From NCBI RefSeq assembly GCF_000499845.2, contig NC_023751.2:37189309-37253308 (forward strand): a stretch of DNA of 64,000 nt, in the 5' to 3' direction. The position numbers and the translations under genes are program-made. Positions 20,939 through 34,936 of this stretch are shown here, piece after piece. Under the pieces are notes generated by a model, which worked only from the letters and a program-made list of their open reading frames with translations, was not told where the DNA came from and made no database searches. Within the stretch, counting starts at the first letter, position 1, and every line of letters starts with the position of its first letter. Origin of the DNA: Phaseolus vulgaris (Eukaryota > Streptophyta > Magnoliopsida > Fabales > Fabaceae).

Positions 20939-23184
20939 CTTGTTGTAGTCAGTGTGGGCTCGTAATAGATATTAAGCCCGGCCCATCTCTACATAGTAAG
21001 AAGAGTAATCAATTAATACCAATTTTAACATTGTGCCACATTTCAAGGGGATTGTGACTTAGCACGATTTGCAAAGGACATTTATCTAAAATACTATTTT
21101 GTACTGAAAATAAATAAATAGTATTTGACTTAGTACAATAGTAGTATTTTGTTTCCAAAGATAAAAACAGATAATGTAATATTATATATTGTAGATGTAC
21201 CCAAAATCCAATGAGTTAGTCTGTCCAATATTTAATATGCATTAAATAACAATACTTCATTAATAATAATAAGTACATGAACTTTAAGTTGTATGAATCA
21301 TTGTCATATGAGTGCAAAATATTTAACTAATGCACCAACTTATCGAATATCCTTTAATATGTTTTTAATTATTATTAAATGTACATCTATTTAAAATTTG
21401 AATATGATAGAAAATAAATTTTTAATCCTAATTTTGTTTTTCAAATGGATTAGTACTAAGATAATTATTATCTATATTTCCATCGATCACCTTCTTTCTT
21501 TCACTTTGTAAAATAAATCTTCTTTCACAAGTCTTTACTTTCTCGCTGGCTCTCAGTTTGGATGATATCTGTAAAAGATACTTTGACGTTTAAGTAAGAT
21601 TTTGGTGTTCGGTATTCAATGCAATTAATACGTGATGATGATGTATTTTTTTGAAACTCGTAACTATTTATATGATTATCATGAACTCATTATTATTGGA
21701 TCAAATTATTATTGATAATGGTTAAAAACATATTACATAATGTTTAATCACTTTTTTAGGTTTGTTAAATCTCTGTTGAACTTAATGAATTTGGTCACAT
21801 TGTGTGGTACCGATGGATACAAATTTATATAAAATTGATTTTGATTTAGAATTATTTTAATTGATGTAAGTTTCTTTCTTCTATGGAATTTGGAACCATG
21901 GCCATCAATTTATCAGAGGGGTTTCATGGATGATGATTTTATTATTCAGAATAGAAAAGGTATATTTGCAAAATAAGGCAAATTACTTGTCTACGAAGAG
22001 TTGTTTTATAATTTAAAATATTGTGCATAACTTTTGTGTATCATCAAAAGTTTTGATTCTAATTTTGCACTAATCAAACTAGTGTTAATACCACTGGTTA
22101 ATCAATAATTTTAAAAGTGGAAAGGATAAGATTAATTTAAAACTATATTCATAAAATATTTATTAAGAACATAAAAAAGACGAAATTACAATCAAACACA
22201 TATCTAGTTAATATTTTAAAAATGATTTCTGCACCTAATAAATAATTAATTTGACAACTTAATCCTTAAACTACTTCATGATTTTTTTAATTATATTACC
22301 AACTCTAAATGTTGTTGGACCTTTAATCCAACGTTAGTCTTATATATACACCAGTAATTGTATATTTGTGTAATTAGTTATGTTCAAGGGAAAACCTAAT
22401 AAAAAGTGGTGTAACAAAATTTAAGTAATTTGAATTTTAAAGGGTACGAGACTAAAATAATTATATTTTTGTGATATGATAAAATTTTGATAATTTCAGC
22501 TTTAATTTTTAACTAATATGATTATCTGTTTATATTTTCAGTTTTGTTTTTAACCAAGAAACTAACAGGATCTACTATTTTTTTATGGTTAAAATTGCTA
22601 TATCTTTTATTGTTTCATCACTCCTATTTAATTTGTTTAGATGCGATAAAATAAAATATTATGTTAGTTGGTATACATTACAAAATATTAGAGTATTTTG
22701 CATATTATAAATATTAGTGTTTTTTTATATAAAACTAAAACTAAAAAAAAAGAATTCGACCCTAATAATATAAAATATAAAAATCTTATCTTATCTTATC
22801 TTACACTTCCAACTTTTTATGCAGTAATTGTTTTTGTGTTGGTGATAAATGGAACATGATTTGCCAACATTTTGTAAATTGAAGAAAAGTAATGGTGTTT
22901 TGGTCAAATGCTCCACCATTTATTCACCAAATGAATCAAATTAATGCGCCACCATAGAATTTGCAACCTTCATTTCCCAAACAAATCCATTTTAGCCGTC
23001 TTTTGACCCATCATCAACACCTACCATTCAAATGCTTCAACCCTAAATTCAACTAACCACTCTCAAAATCTTTTCAAATACTACCTTCTAGATTGCACCT
23101 AAACAACATCAAATTAATAACAATAATAATAACAATACTCACAATCTAAATTTAAATTACACTAATAAAAAAACAACTAACTTT
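20939..23184. other. AT-rich intergenic region, no gene seen
   Basis: No coding-like frame longer than about 60 codons and no clear element. A short (tctta)n run (cttatcttatcttatctta) lies near 22783-22802. Confidence 0.5.
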
Positions 23185-23530
23185 TACAATTTTAATTTAT
23201 TTCGTCAAATTCAAGTAGTCGAACAGTCTATATATTCTTTCCTCTTTCAATTCACTAATGCATTTTCTAATAACAAAATAACAACTTTCAAAACAGATAA
23301 TACTTCGAATTTATTTTGTTACGTCCAATTCAAGTAGTCGAATGTATATATTCTTTACTCTTTCAATTCACTAATGCATTTTCTAATAACAAAATAACAA
23401 CCTTTAAAGCAGATAATACCTCGAATTTATTTTGGTACGTCTAATTCAAGTAGTCAAACAGTTTATATATTCTTTATTCTTTCAATTCACTAATGCATTT
23501 TCTAATAACAAAATAACAACCTTCAAAAGA
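23185..23530. repeat. Tandem repeat, three copies of about 119 bp
   Basis: The phrase tcaagtagtc starts copies at 23211, 23330 and 23446. Each copy continues through tatatattcttt, ttcaattcactaatgcattt and aaataacaac. Copies differ by a few bases and small indels. It lies about 0.7 kb upstream of the phospholipase D ATG. Confidence 0.8.
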
Positions 23531-24237
23531 GCAGTGATTGACTTTAATGATGTTATCTTTCAAAATTAAGGTTAGAACATGATGATTTTTTATATAATAT
23601 GTTTACCTTAATAACTTAATAATATTTTGATATATATTTTTTTCAAAATAATATAATTATGTTTCTTTTATTTTGAACATGGAGAATAATCTCTTTTAAA
23701 TTTTGTTTTCACATTCTTTTATTAAGCTTTAGAACTATCTTTTAGAATTATCTATCAAGTTATGTTTAATTTTTAAAAAGGCAAAAGTTATAAAAACAAA
23801 ATAAATAAAAAAATATTGAAAACGTCAAAAGAGTGGAATGGGTTTTAACATAATATTATAGAATTTAATAATTTTAATCACATAGTTGAAAAAGAATAAT
23901 AGTTTTATTAGATGAATTATTTTAGCATTTAAATAATTATACAAATGATTTTTCTTGGAAAGGAAAAAGGCAAGGACTAGAAGGCAAGTGAAGAAGAAAT
24001 CAAACTTGTGCGCACTCCTTTGGCGTTGTTCACAGTTCAACTCTTATTCCGAGTTTTCCTCTTCTTAAGAAAAATAGCGTTCTTCTCTCTCTATCTCTCT
24101 CTTTCTCTCTCTCTCTCTCTGAATTTGTATTTGGATCCGAAACCACCAACGACGTCGTTGCACCACCTCTTCCTTCTAACGTGTAGCCTTCGATTCCTGA
24201 ATCATTCCCTATCGCCGGCCACGTCGATTCAATTCCA
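23531..24237 (+). promoter_or_regulatory. Promoter and leader region of the phospholipase D gene
   Basis: AT-rich to 24000, then a pyrimidine-rich leader with a (CT)n run at 24084-24120, typical of plant 5' untranslated regions. No convincing TATA box was identified, so the transcription start is not placed. Confidence 0.4.
24084..24120 (+). repeat. (CT)n microsatellite in the 5' leader
   Basis: An interrupted CT run (ctctctatctctctctttct then CT units) about 120-150 bases before the ATG of the phospholipase D gene. Such runs are common in plant leaders. Confidence 0.8.
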
Positions 24238-27200
24238 ATGGCCACGGAACAGTTGATGTCCAGTGGCGGCCCTCGCTATGTGCAGATGAAATCGTCGCCA
24301 CCGCCGTCTCCGCCGGCTGCGGCTGCCGAGGAGATGTCATCGGTTCCGTCGTTCCGGCACAGCGGCGCCGAGGCCAATCGGATTTTCGAGGAATTGCCGA
24401 GAGCCTCCATCGTCTCCGTGTCTCGCCCCGACGCCAGCGATATCAGCCCCATGCAACTCTCTTACACCATTCAGGTTCAGTACAGACAGGTAACGTGCCA
24501 TCTTCTCTCATACTCACTCTGTGTTCGTGATTTTGTGGAATTCAATTCTTAATAAAAAGAAAATCTCTGATCGCAAGCACTGCAGTCAATTGTGTGAAGC
24601 TAAAGCGAGCGAAATCCACGCGAATTGGATCCTTTATTTGAATCCGATTGCTTCTTCATACGCCGTGTTTGTACGTCTGCGTATATATGTACGTGCGTAT
24701 GCATTTGGCAAGTTTGTCGTAGGGTTTAATTTGAACCAGAAATTCGTGATGCAATGGTTCTGCAGCTTGTTTCTATTTTCATAACACTGCAACTTAGTTA
24801 GCTTTGGACTTTTCCTATTAATTTTACTTTCTCCGAATAACACTTTAAGCTTTTGAGCATTTACTTTTGGTGTTCACCAGCTTTGGAGTTGTTTGCACTT
24901 GAAGTGTGTATAAGAAAGACAAAAAAAAAATAAACAATGGTGGTGTGAGCAATAGTTTTATACCTGTATTGGCCTTGTTTGAGGGGGAGCCATAGACTTG
25001 GCAGTAAAGTTGCGCTTTGGTGACCAGTTGGTCATGGATTCGTATCCGGAAATAGTCTCCTTGTATATGCAAGGGTAAGACTGCGTGCAATGACTATCGT
25101 ATAGAACTTTGCATAGCGCAGAACCTTCTGGCACTGGGGTATGTTAGTTTAAAATGTTGGCCTGGTGTATGTGGCGGTTGCCGGAGATTTTTTGGACGGA
25201 AGAGAAACATTGATTGTTGAATATTTATTTCTTTCAGTCTTCCTTCCTACTGGAGGATACTTATATATCTCATTTGCATTTCAGTTCAAGTGGGAGCTAA
25301 TGAAGAAAGCTCATCAAGTATTTATTTTGCATTTCGCCTTAAAGAAACGTGCCTTCATTGAGGAAATCCATGAGAAGCAGGAACAGGTGTGAGCAGTGTT
25401 ATTTATATTTCTTCAGTGATGTACACAAAATGGCTACAGTACTTTATTGTATTATTTGTCGATATCATTTGTGTCTAGCTAAGTTTGGATTTTGATGTAA
25501 TGTTAAACATTATATTAAAGGTTAAAGAATGGCTTCAAAATCTAGGAATTGGAGAACACAATGCTATGGAGCAAGATGACGATGACGGTGATGACGAAAC
25601 AATCCCCTTGCATACTGATGAAACTCATGAAAGTGCTAAGGACAGGTGATCTCCATCGTGCAACTTCTGTGGAGCACTCTATAATTGCAACATGTTGCTC
25701 TGTGATCATAATATTCTATTCGTTGGTTTCTTATGCAGAGATGTTCCATCTAGTGCTGCACTACCAATTATTCGACCAGCCTTGGGAAGACAACAGTCTA
25801 TTGCAGAGAGGGCAAAGAGAGCAATGCAAGGGTATCTGAATCACTTTTTGGGAAATATCAGTATTGTGAATTCTCCCGAGGTATGCTTTGTGCATGAGCT
25901 TTTGAAAATTTATGTTTGTCATGTTATGGAACACAGTCGTTATTCATTGTCATTTTGTGTCAGACATTTATTACAGTTTGATGTTATGGGTAGGGTTATT
26001 TGTTAACTAAACCTAGAACTTGACATGTTTCATCGCTGTGGCAATGGAATGACTGAATTTTGAATAGTAGTATCATTGAAACGCAACCAGATGCATGATT
26101 ATCCTACTATTGTGGGGGTGGCAAGGGTCAGATACTCAGATGTACACATCCATACCCCCTCATTAACTGAAGGGCTTCCATGAGTAAATTAGATCACACG
26201 CTAGTAACTTTACTGTTGCACCAAAACTTACTATGGGATATTAGTTTTATTGATAAATATTAATCATCCAAGTTTGTCAACACACTGCACCTTTGATTGT
26301 GAAATCCTGGCATCTGATTACTAGATTTGGCAGGGAAGGCTGACATCATGAATCTATTTATAGTAAGGCTGACATGGTTCTTCTGGTTCTAGTCTGGAAA
26401 TAGCCTCTCCACTCTAAGGGTTAAATTCCTAGACCCCACTATGGTGGGAGAGCTTGTGCTCTTGACTGCCTATTGGTTCTGTGAGGCTTAAATTTAAACA
26501 AGTTATTGCCATGTTTTTTGGCAACCATATTTAGTAAATGTTATGTGATATGGACCTTGGAACTAGTAAAACATTTTATTTTCAGTTGAAGTCGATGCCT
26601 ATTTAAGTTAATTTTTAGCTGTTTTATTGGATTTTTTATCTTCCCCATTTGATTTGTTGTTGAAACTGTGGTTTTTATGATCACTAAATGCTGTTTTTAC
26701 TATAAGAAGTTTTATGCTCTAGGTTTGCAGGTTTTTGGAGGTATCAAAGTTATCTTTTTCACCTGAATATGGCCCTAAGCTAAAGGAAGAATATGTGATG
26801 GTGAAACACCTGCCCAAAATCCAGAAGGATGAGGATTCCAGAAAGTGCTGTTTGTCTGACTGTTTCAGTTGCTGTAATGACAACTGGCAAAAGGTAAAGA
26901 ATCCTGCTTTTGGATATGCTTTACTTCTCTTCTTATTTAAATATTTTTTTGGTAACTTTTGTTATATTTGGTTAATTTTTACATTATTACTTCCCTGTAT
27001 TTGTATGTACAGGTATGGGCTGTACTGAAACCTGGATTTTTGGCATTGCTGGCAGATCCTTTTGATACACAGCCTCTGGACATAATTGTTTTTGATGTAC
27101 TGCCTGCATCGGATGGTAATGGGGATGGTCGTTTATCACTGGCAAGTGAAGTGAAAGAACGGAATCCATTACGTCATTCATTCAAGGTGAGACTGGTGCT

Positions 27201-30200
27201 CTTTTGTATCCTTAGTTGCTTCAAAGTCTTGTTGTGCTTAGATTAGATCTAATTCAATTCATAGCTCTTTCTGTTTATTTTATATCATATATTTAGTAAA
27301 TCCCCAATTTGGTCTTTCAAATAGTTTCAGAACATCAAGTTGATTCTCTAATGATGATGGTTGGTCACCGATGTTGAATCCCAGTAAGCTAGTAACTTTG
27401 AGAATTTGAAAGCTTTCTTATGAGAACCAAATTGATGTTCCAAAATTCTTTTATGGACCAAATTGAGGTTTATTCTTATGTAATTACTAGCAATTAGCTG
27501 ACGAGTGGTTGTTATCAGATGTATGGTGATACTATACAAAGGAATATACCTTTTCAAACTTCTAACACCAAACTAAATATTATAGGTGGCTTGTGGAATC
27601 CGCAGTATCAGAATTAGAGTGAAAAGTAGAAGTAAAGTTAAAGATTGGGTTGCTGCAATTAATGATGCCGGACTCAGACCTCCTGAAGGCTGGTGTCATC
27701 CTCACCGTTATGGTTCATTTGCTCCTCCAAGAGGCTTAATTGAAGATGGAAGTCAAGCCCAGTGGTTTATTGATGGGCGAGCAGCATTTGAGGCCATTGC
27801 TTCTTCAATTGAAGCTGCAAAATCAGAGGTTTGTTTTTCTAGTGCCTTAAAATTCAAGCCCACTTTTGTGACATATGAACATACACACCTATAGATAGGT
27901 AGAAAGGTAGGGACTGAGAGGGAGAGAGAGATTAATGGTTGTTTTCAAGATTTTGCTCAATTATTGAGAGATTCATGCAGATATTTATCTGTGGGTGGTG
28001 GCTGTGCCCAGAACTGTATCTACGGCGACCTTTTCACACTCATGCTTCATCAAGGCTTGATAGTTTGTTGGAAGGAAAAGCTAAGCAAGGAGTTCAGGTA
28101 ACAATTTATATGGACTCTTGCACAATGCTTTGCCTTTTTAGGAGACTTTTTTTTTTTGTTTATTTTTTCTGGGTTGTTAAACTTGTAAGAGATAAGTACA
28201 ATACAATCACTCCAAGGAATTTAGTATGATGGCTTTCAGTCATCTTATCTGCATTTGTTTTCCATGTAAGAATGTTTTATCTTTCATTGGAGGACTACTT
28301 GTTCTCTGTTGCTGTTCCTGAATTTGTTTTTCACTGCAAAGTGTCTGTGTCCAATTTGGGGCCTTGCCCATATTTGACCTGTCTTGAACCCTTGGTTTGG
28401 CTGAAGCAAACGGATATGGACCCGTAAATATGCTTGTGTGGCATAAGGGTTTGAATTTGATTAACTGCTCCTTGTAATCTTCACTGATAAAAGTGAATAA
28501 TATTGTGTTCATCTTTCGACTTTGGCCTATTTCACTGTAGGTAGAACAAAGTTAAATCTATGGTCTATTTTTCCTCTCCAAAGTTTCTGTATGGGCATCT
28601 TGTTTCAACATTTTTTTGTCTTATTTCTAAATTTTGTCATTACATAGTGCATGAATCATGGACTTTAAGAAAGCAGTCAAAAACCATTTAAGCAATGTAT
28701 TAAAACCTGTCAAATAATTTTCTGTGACACAGTGTCCATGCTTCTGCTTTGTCTTGTATGCGAGCCAAAATCCATGCATTTTATGTAATTAGGGAGGGAG
28801 GGATGATTGTTTGTTATCTTTGAATTGCCTTGCATAGTACTAGGATATTTCTGAAAATGACTCAATTTTTTTTTGTTATTGATCTCCCCTCTCTTGGTAG
28901 AACAAGTAGGTTCAAAATTTGCTTTATTGTTTGTTGTTCTATGAATGGTACTGGCTGAAGGTACATACTGCATAGTTTTTTATAGATGTTTTTGATAGAG
29001 AGAAGTGGATCAATTGATTTTATAACTTAATAGCTGATCAGTACAGTCTATACTATGATCAAGTAGTTACGAAGGTACTCATCTATGTTGTATGCCACCT
29101 GGGCGATGCATGTCCCAATTCCTTTATTTCCATGGAAGTGTTGAGATTTACATGAATTATTTTTAATGCAGATTTACATTCTTCTCTACAAAGAGGTGGC
29201 TCTTGCTTTGAAAATCAACAGTGTTTATAGCAAGAAAAAGCTTCTTAGCATTCATGAGAATGTGAGGGTATTACGCTATCCTGACCACTTTTCTACTGGT
29301 GTTTACCTGTGGTATGGAATTACCGAAAACTTGGTGTTTAGTCTATATGGTCTTATAACGAACTTATATTTTTTTTCCAAGAAAACATCAATTATACTGC
29401 ACTTTTTTGGTTTCTTATTTGTTTGTGATTATTACATACAGGTCACACCATGAAAAACTTGTCATTATTGATAACCATATTTGCTTTATCGGAGGACTGG
29501 ATTTATGCTTTGGTCGTTATGACACATCTGAGCATAAAGTGGGAGATTTCCCTCCTCTAATCTGGCCGGGAAAAGACTATTATAACCCAAGGTAAGTTTT
29601 GTGAATGGAGTGTATAACCACAAAGGCGCATTGTAAGATTTTGTTTAGCATGTTGTGGAATTGTAAGAAGCTTCTTTTATTCTACGGAAAACACTTTAAT
29701 TATTTGAAAAATATTTAGATAAATAATGGAAGTGTTTATATGCAGCAGTAGTATCTCAAGATCTGTTATAGAGTAGTAAGAAAATGATGCTTATATTATG
29801 CACAGTTTGGTCCAAAGGAGGAGAGGGGAGGGTCCCTTTTTTGTGTTACATGGGGTGTGGAGGGAAAATAAAATCATATGTCAATATAGTCAAGAAAGTT
29901 CAAAACCTATATCAATCATTTCCCCTTCTCTACATATTCTTCCTATATTGGAAGGGAGACACAAATGGGAGAGAGGGCTTTTGGCCCCTAATTTCTCCTC
30001 TCCTCTTCAACCCGGCACTGCTAAAGAGCAAACACAGAAACTGGGAAAAAAAGGCATTTTTGAACTAAATTGTTTCTTTCCAATCATTTTTTATATAGAA
30101 ATGGTTTTAGAAAGTAATTCTGAAAAATACAAATTCTTAAGATTTCAGTTTGGCACTAGATCTCAGGGTTATACTTGGTGGGATAATGTTCCTAGCTTTA

Positions 30201-33200
30201 TTTGTCTTGAGCTTTTTAGGGATAGATTTGTTTTACTGTTTTATAGGGTTAGGGATTAGTGGGTCAGGCTTTGTTCCCCTCATTTTTTGTATGTTCTTCT
30301 TTCTTTATGTTATTTTGAGGTACTAGATATGATTGATGTTGCACTTGGAATGTGTTACGATATGTCGTTCATTTTTAATTGATCATAGACTAGCTGTCTC
30401 CTGTTGAATGCAAGTCATATTTTATTTTCAATTTTGACAGAGAATCTGAACCAAATTCATGGGAAGATACAATGAAAGATGAATTAGACCGTGAAAAATT
30501 TCCTCGTATGCCTTGGCATGATGTTCATTGTGCCCTTTGGGGACCACCGTGTCGTGACAATGCTAGGCACTTTGTTCAGCGATGGAATTATGCAAAGGTT
30601 AGTCATATTTTACAATTCCATGCCTTTAAGCATTCCAGTCCTATTCCTATATTCCCAATAGGGAATAATATTTCTTTTTGTTCACATCAGAGGAGCAAAG
30701 CTCCATATGAGGAAGCTATACCCTTACTTATGCCTCAGCATCATATGGTTATTCCACATTACTTGGGAAGAAGCCGAGAGATACAGATTGAAAGTGGGAA
30801 CATAGACAATCCAAGAGTAATTAAAAGAGAAGATTCTTTTTCCTCATCTTCCCAAGACCAAGATATTCCTCTACTTTTGCCCCAGGAGTCCGATGGGTTG
30901 GATGCTCATGAAGAAGACCAAAAGTTGAATGGCGTAGTCTCCTCTTCACATTACCTGGACAAGCCAAGAAAGATCAGCAGTGGTCTTCCCTTTTCATTCC
31001 GCAAGGCCAAAGTTGTAGCACTTGGTTCAGATACACCAATGAAGGGCTTTGTAGATGATCTAGATTCTGAGCATGATCGTGAGAAAATGCCTCTAGATAG
31101 AGTGGCTCATTCTGATTTGCAAAATACAGATCCAGAATGGTGGGAGACGCAAGAACGAGGTGACCAGGAAGGTTTTCCTGAGGAATCAGGACAAGTTGGT
31201 CCTCTTGCTTCCTGTCGTTGCCAAGTGCGTTGTTCTCATGACCTTCTTAATATAACTGTGATATATAGACTTGTACAATTTTGTCTGACATATACCTTTG
31301 ACATGCTATCTCATCAAATGGTTAAAATGCAATGAATGTTGTTGTTGCTACCTATTATTTATTGAGAAGAGACAGATATTTTTAACTCTGGGCTTTTTGA
31401 TCCACTTTTCACAACAAAGAGTAAAATATCTGGCTGGAATTATTAAATTTCATAGGCATGTATTAAACACTGTTTTATTCCTTTTGCTCGTCTTCTCACT
31501 TTTATCCTCTTAATTTTTCAACAATTGTTGGATTTTCTCTCAATAAACCTTTTTATTGGTAGGTTATTAGGAGCGTGAGTCAATGGTCTGCTGGAACAAG
31601 TCAGACCGAAGAGAGCATCCACAGTGCGTATTGTTCTCTTATTGAGAAAGCTGAATACTTCATCTACATTGAGGTATCAAATAAACTTCCTCGTTTTATA
31701 TTAGCATATATTAGAATGAAAGAAAATAATTTCCTTTTATTCTAATATATTCTAATAAATATGTAGTGTGATAGGTTTTATGGATTATTGAAATAGCTCT
31801 GTTGAAGCAATATTATATATTCTGCTCCTCTCCTTTTTTTCAAATTTAAAGGGGTAGTACTTGTAATATTTTATTACATCCTTAATCTGTTCTGGACCTT
31901 TCTCTGACTGTTGTATTTCATCCTTGGGAACATATTCCAGAATCAGTTTTTTATCTCAGGTCTTTCCGGGGATGAGATGATACGGAATCGTGTGTTAGAA
32001 GCTTTGTATCGACGAATTATGCGAGCTTACAATGACAAAAAAACTTTCAGGGTTATAATTGTCATACCACTGCTGCCTGGCTTCCAGGTTCCTATTAATT
32101 TTATTTTTGTTTTTATTTAAACACTGTAAATATTGCTTTTTCATAAATGTTAGACTGACTTTTCAGTTATCTAGGGGGGTCTTGATGATAGTGGTGCAGC
32201 ATCTGTAAGAGCCATAATGCATTGGCAGTATCGAACCATTTGCAGGGGGCAGAACTCTATCTTGCATAATCTTTATGAACTTCTTGGTCCTAAGATACAC
32301 GACTACATCTCCTTTTATGGCCTAAGGTCTTATGGTAGACTTAACGGGGGCTCTGTGGCAACCAGCCAGGTATTCTTATACATCTATGGGTATATACAGA
32401 GTTAGTTACAGTCAGCTTAATGGTTTACACTTTTTTGTAGGTGTATGTTCACAGTAAAATCATGATTATTGATGATTGTATAACTTTGATTGGGTCTGCT
32501 AATATTAATGACAGGAGCTTACTTGGCTCCAGAGATTCTGAGGTACTGTTTCATGCCCTTTCACTTTATATGCTGCACATGTTTGACTAGGGGTTTAAAT
32601 TAACTTGTACTAAGTTCTGTCTCTCATTTCATGCACCCTTATTGAAATAATTTACATCCATGCTAAATTTCATTATAGAAGCAAGTTAGTTGTAATTGTT
32701 GAATTTGGAGGGGAAGAGAAGTATAGAAATAAATGTTTAAGAGAGAATTGAGAATGAGAATACTTTATTATTCAAGAGAATGTGCATGTGTACATAAATT
32801 ATACATAGCATTCATATCTGTAGACTCTTGGTAGACTTAGTGGAGATTATTTCCTTGACTCGGATTAATTGACTGGAACTGCCTAATTACTAATTCCCAC
32901 GAACACTAAGTGCATTATCATGATACATTAATGTATCGTTTGATTCTTAATGCAACTAATATTTAGTTAGCTTGTCTTGTGTATACATTTTATTGGAAAA
33001 TATGGTTGTAGACTGCAAATCTAATTCTAGGCCTAGATAAACTTTGAATTTCCTTCTTCATATCATTAGTTTGACATAAATGTGTTTGTTATAATTACAG
33101 AAATGAGAATCATATCTTTATAATTATAGATATCGTGATCATATCTTTATAATCAGAAATATCAAGATCATACTTGTATTATTGTAGGATCATATCTTTA

Positions 33201-34936
33201 TTAGAAGATATAAAATTTCCTCTATTTATTTTATTGATTTCTTTTTGTCAATATAAATAAAACCACCCACGTTGTCACAAAAATACACGACTTCAGTCCA
33301 ATGTTGCTCTTTATTTTTATAGTTTAACGGTGTTAAGAAATTGAGGAAACTCCTTAAAGTAAAATATGTAACTAATGAAAGAATAATATCAACTGCAGGT
33401 CTGTTTTATTGCAAACGCCCTTTTAGTCACCTTTAAAATCGTGTATTGAATAAATAAATTTGTCTGCTAACCATGTACTGTTTTCATATTCTTATTTTTG
33501 GCTAATTTATATGTTAATGCTTAATTACTGAACCCCTTTCTGTTCCTTTAATCGTCTCATATGGATTTCAGATTGCTGTAGTTATAGAAGACAGGGAGTT
33601 GATTGGTTCTTATATGGATGGAAAGCCTTGGAAAGCTGGAAAGTTTTCCTCGACCCTTCGATTGTCATTATGGTCTGAGCACTTGGGTCTCCCTACAGGA
33701 GAGGTTGTTAATTTTACATTCTTAGTAAGTAGTTGTTTCATGTGCCTGATTTGTAACGATTATTTTAATATCTTTTCCTCAGGACAATCAAATAATGGAC
33801 CCAGTTGTTGAATCTACTTACAAGGATATTTGGATGGCAACAGCAAAGGTAGTAAGAAAAATAGAATGCTAATATTCGATGCTAATTTCACGGCTTTTTA
33901 TTTTCTTATAAACTTATTACTGTTATGTGGACATTTTCATGCATAATTTTATTCTTCTAAAAGTATTTTTTTGCATAAGGTGGCCTCTGCTTTTTTAATT
34001 ATATCATTGTTCTTCCTGTTAGTTAACATGGTCAGTTCTGAAAAAAGGTTTTGCCAAAATATCTAACATGGTTAGTTCTTAAAGCCAGTTTAACTCTAAT
34101 CTCCGTGTGGGGGATAAAGGACAAGACTGGATATGACTCCTGTGATCTGCCAAAAAAGACACAGGTCTATAGTATGTGCTTGAACTTCATGGCATGAAAA
34201 TTTTGCACTTACCCTTTGACTCTCCCAGAGTCCTTTTAGAGTGCAATGCTTGCTTTGGGAGTATGACATTGTTGTCGGAACTCAAACCCCTTAGGGAAGT
34301 TATTTAGGTTGCATTACTATTTAGCTGTAAAGATATTTATGATTGTATATTTTCGGTTTTACATGGTTAGCCTCGTAACCATTTCGAACACAACAGACAA
34401 AAAAAAAAAAACACACTTGTTTTCTAGGTGATTTGAGTACCTCATGTAGATCTTGTGATGATTCTGAATATAGCCTAATAAGAAATAAGCTCAATAAGAA
34501 AACTGATAATTATCCCTGGATACGTTTTGCAGACAAATACTACAATTTACCAGGATGTCTTTTCTTGCGTACCTAATGATCTGATACACACCAGGTATGT
34601 TTGTAATAATTTTGCCCATTGTACATCTTTGGATGGAACTTCTCCTTTGTCTGTCCCTAACATTTATTTTAATCCTATTGTTTTTGCAGGCATGCCTTCA
34701 GACAAAGTGTGCTTTTTTGGAAAGAAAAAATTGGTCACACGACCATTGATTTAGGAATAGCCCCAGAAAAATTGGAATCCTATCATGATGGAGGAATCAA
34801 GAACACCGAACCCTTGGAGAGATTAGCATCAGTAAAGGGTCACCTAGTCTCTTTTCCCTTGGAGTTTATGTGTCAGGAAAGTCTGAGACCTGCCTTTAAT
34901 GAAAGCGAATACTATGCTACTCAAGTTTTCCATTGA
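24238..34936 (+). CDS. PLDP1: Phospholipase D zeta (PX-PH-PLD type)
   Basis: Hydrolyses phosphatidylcholine to phosphatidic acid and choline. Plant zeta-type enzymes use PX and PH domains rather than C2 and act in membrane trafficking and phosphate stress (family knowledge). Exons: 24238-24489, 25285-25386, 25521-25645, 25739-25880, 26723-26893, 27013-27186, 27586-27828, 27981-28097, 29172-29311, 29442-29591, 30441-30597, 30691-31224, 31563-31673, 31941-32087, 32175-32369, 32441-32542, 33572-33703, 33783-33848, 34533-34594, 34690-34936. All introns read GT-AG and the joined frame is 1122 aa, close to the roughly 1100 aa of the family. PX spans about residues 55-215 and PH about 229-375. HKD1 has H492, K494 and D499; HKD2 has H924, K926 and D931, with GSANINDRS after it. 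[11 protein letters not shown] and the [11 protein letters not shown] end are conserved. The variable acidic linker is in exon 12. The gene looks intact. The choice of zeta1 over zeta2 is not secure. Confidence 0.95.

Noticed and set aside
29784..30259. Frames of 94 and 153 codons within the PLD gene
   Set aside because: They fall in intron 10, between exons that splice cleanly in frame, and have no recognisable domain.
32690..33300. Possible solo LTR in PLD intron 16
   Set aside because: Repeated atcatatctttat words suggest a repeat, but I could not find paired ends or a target duplication.
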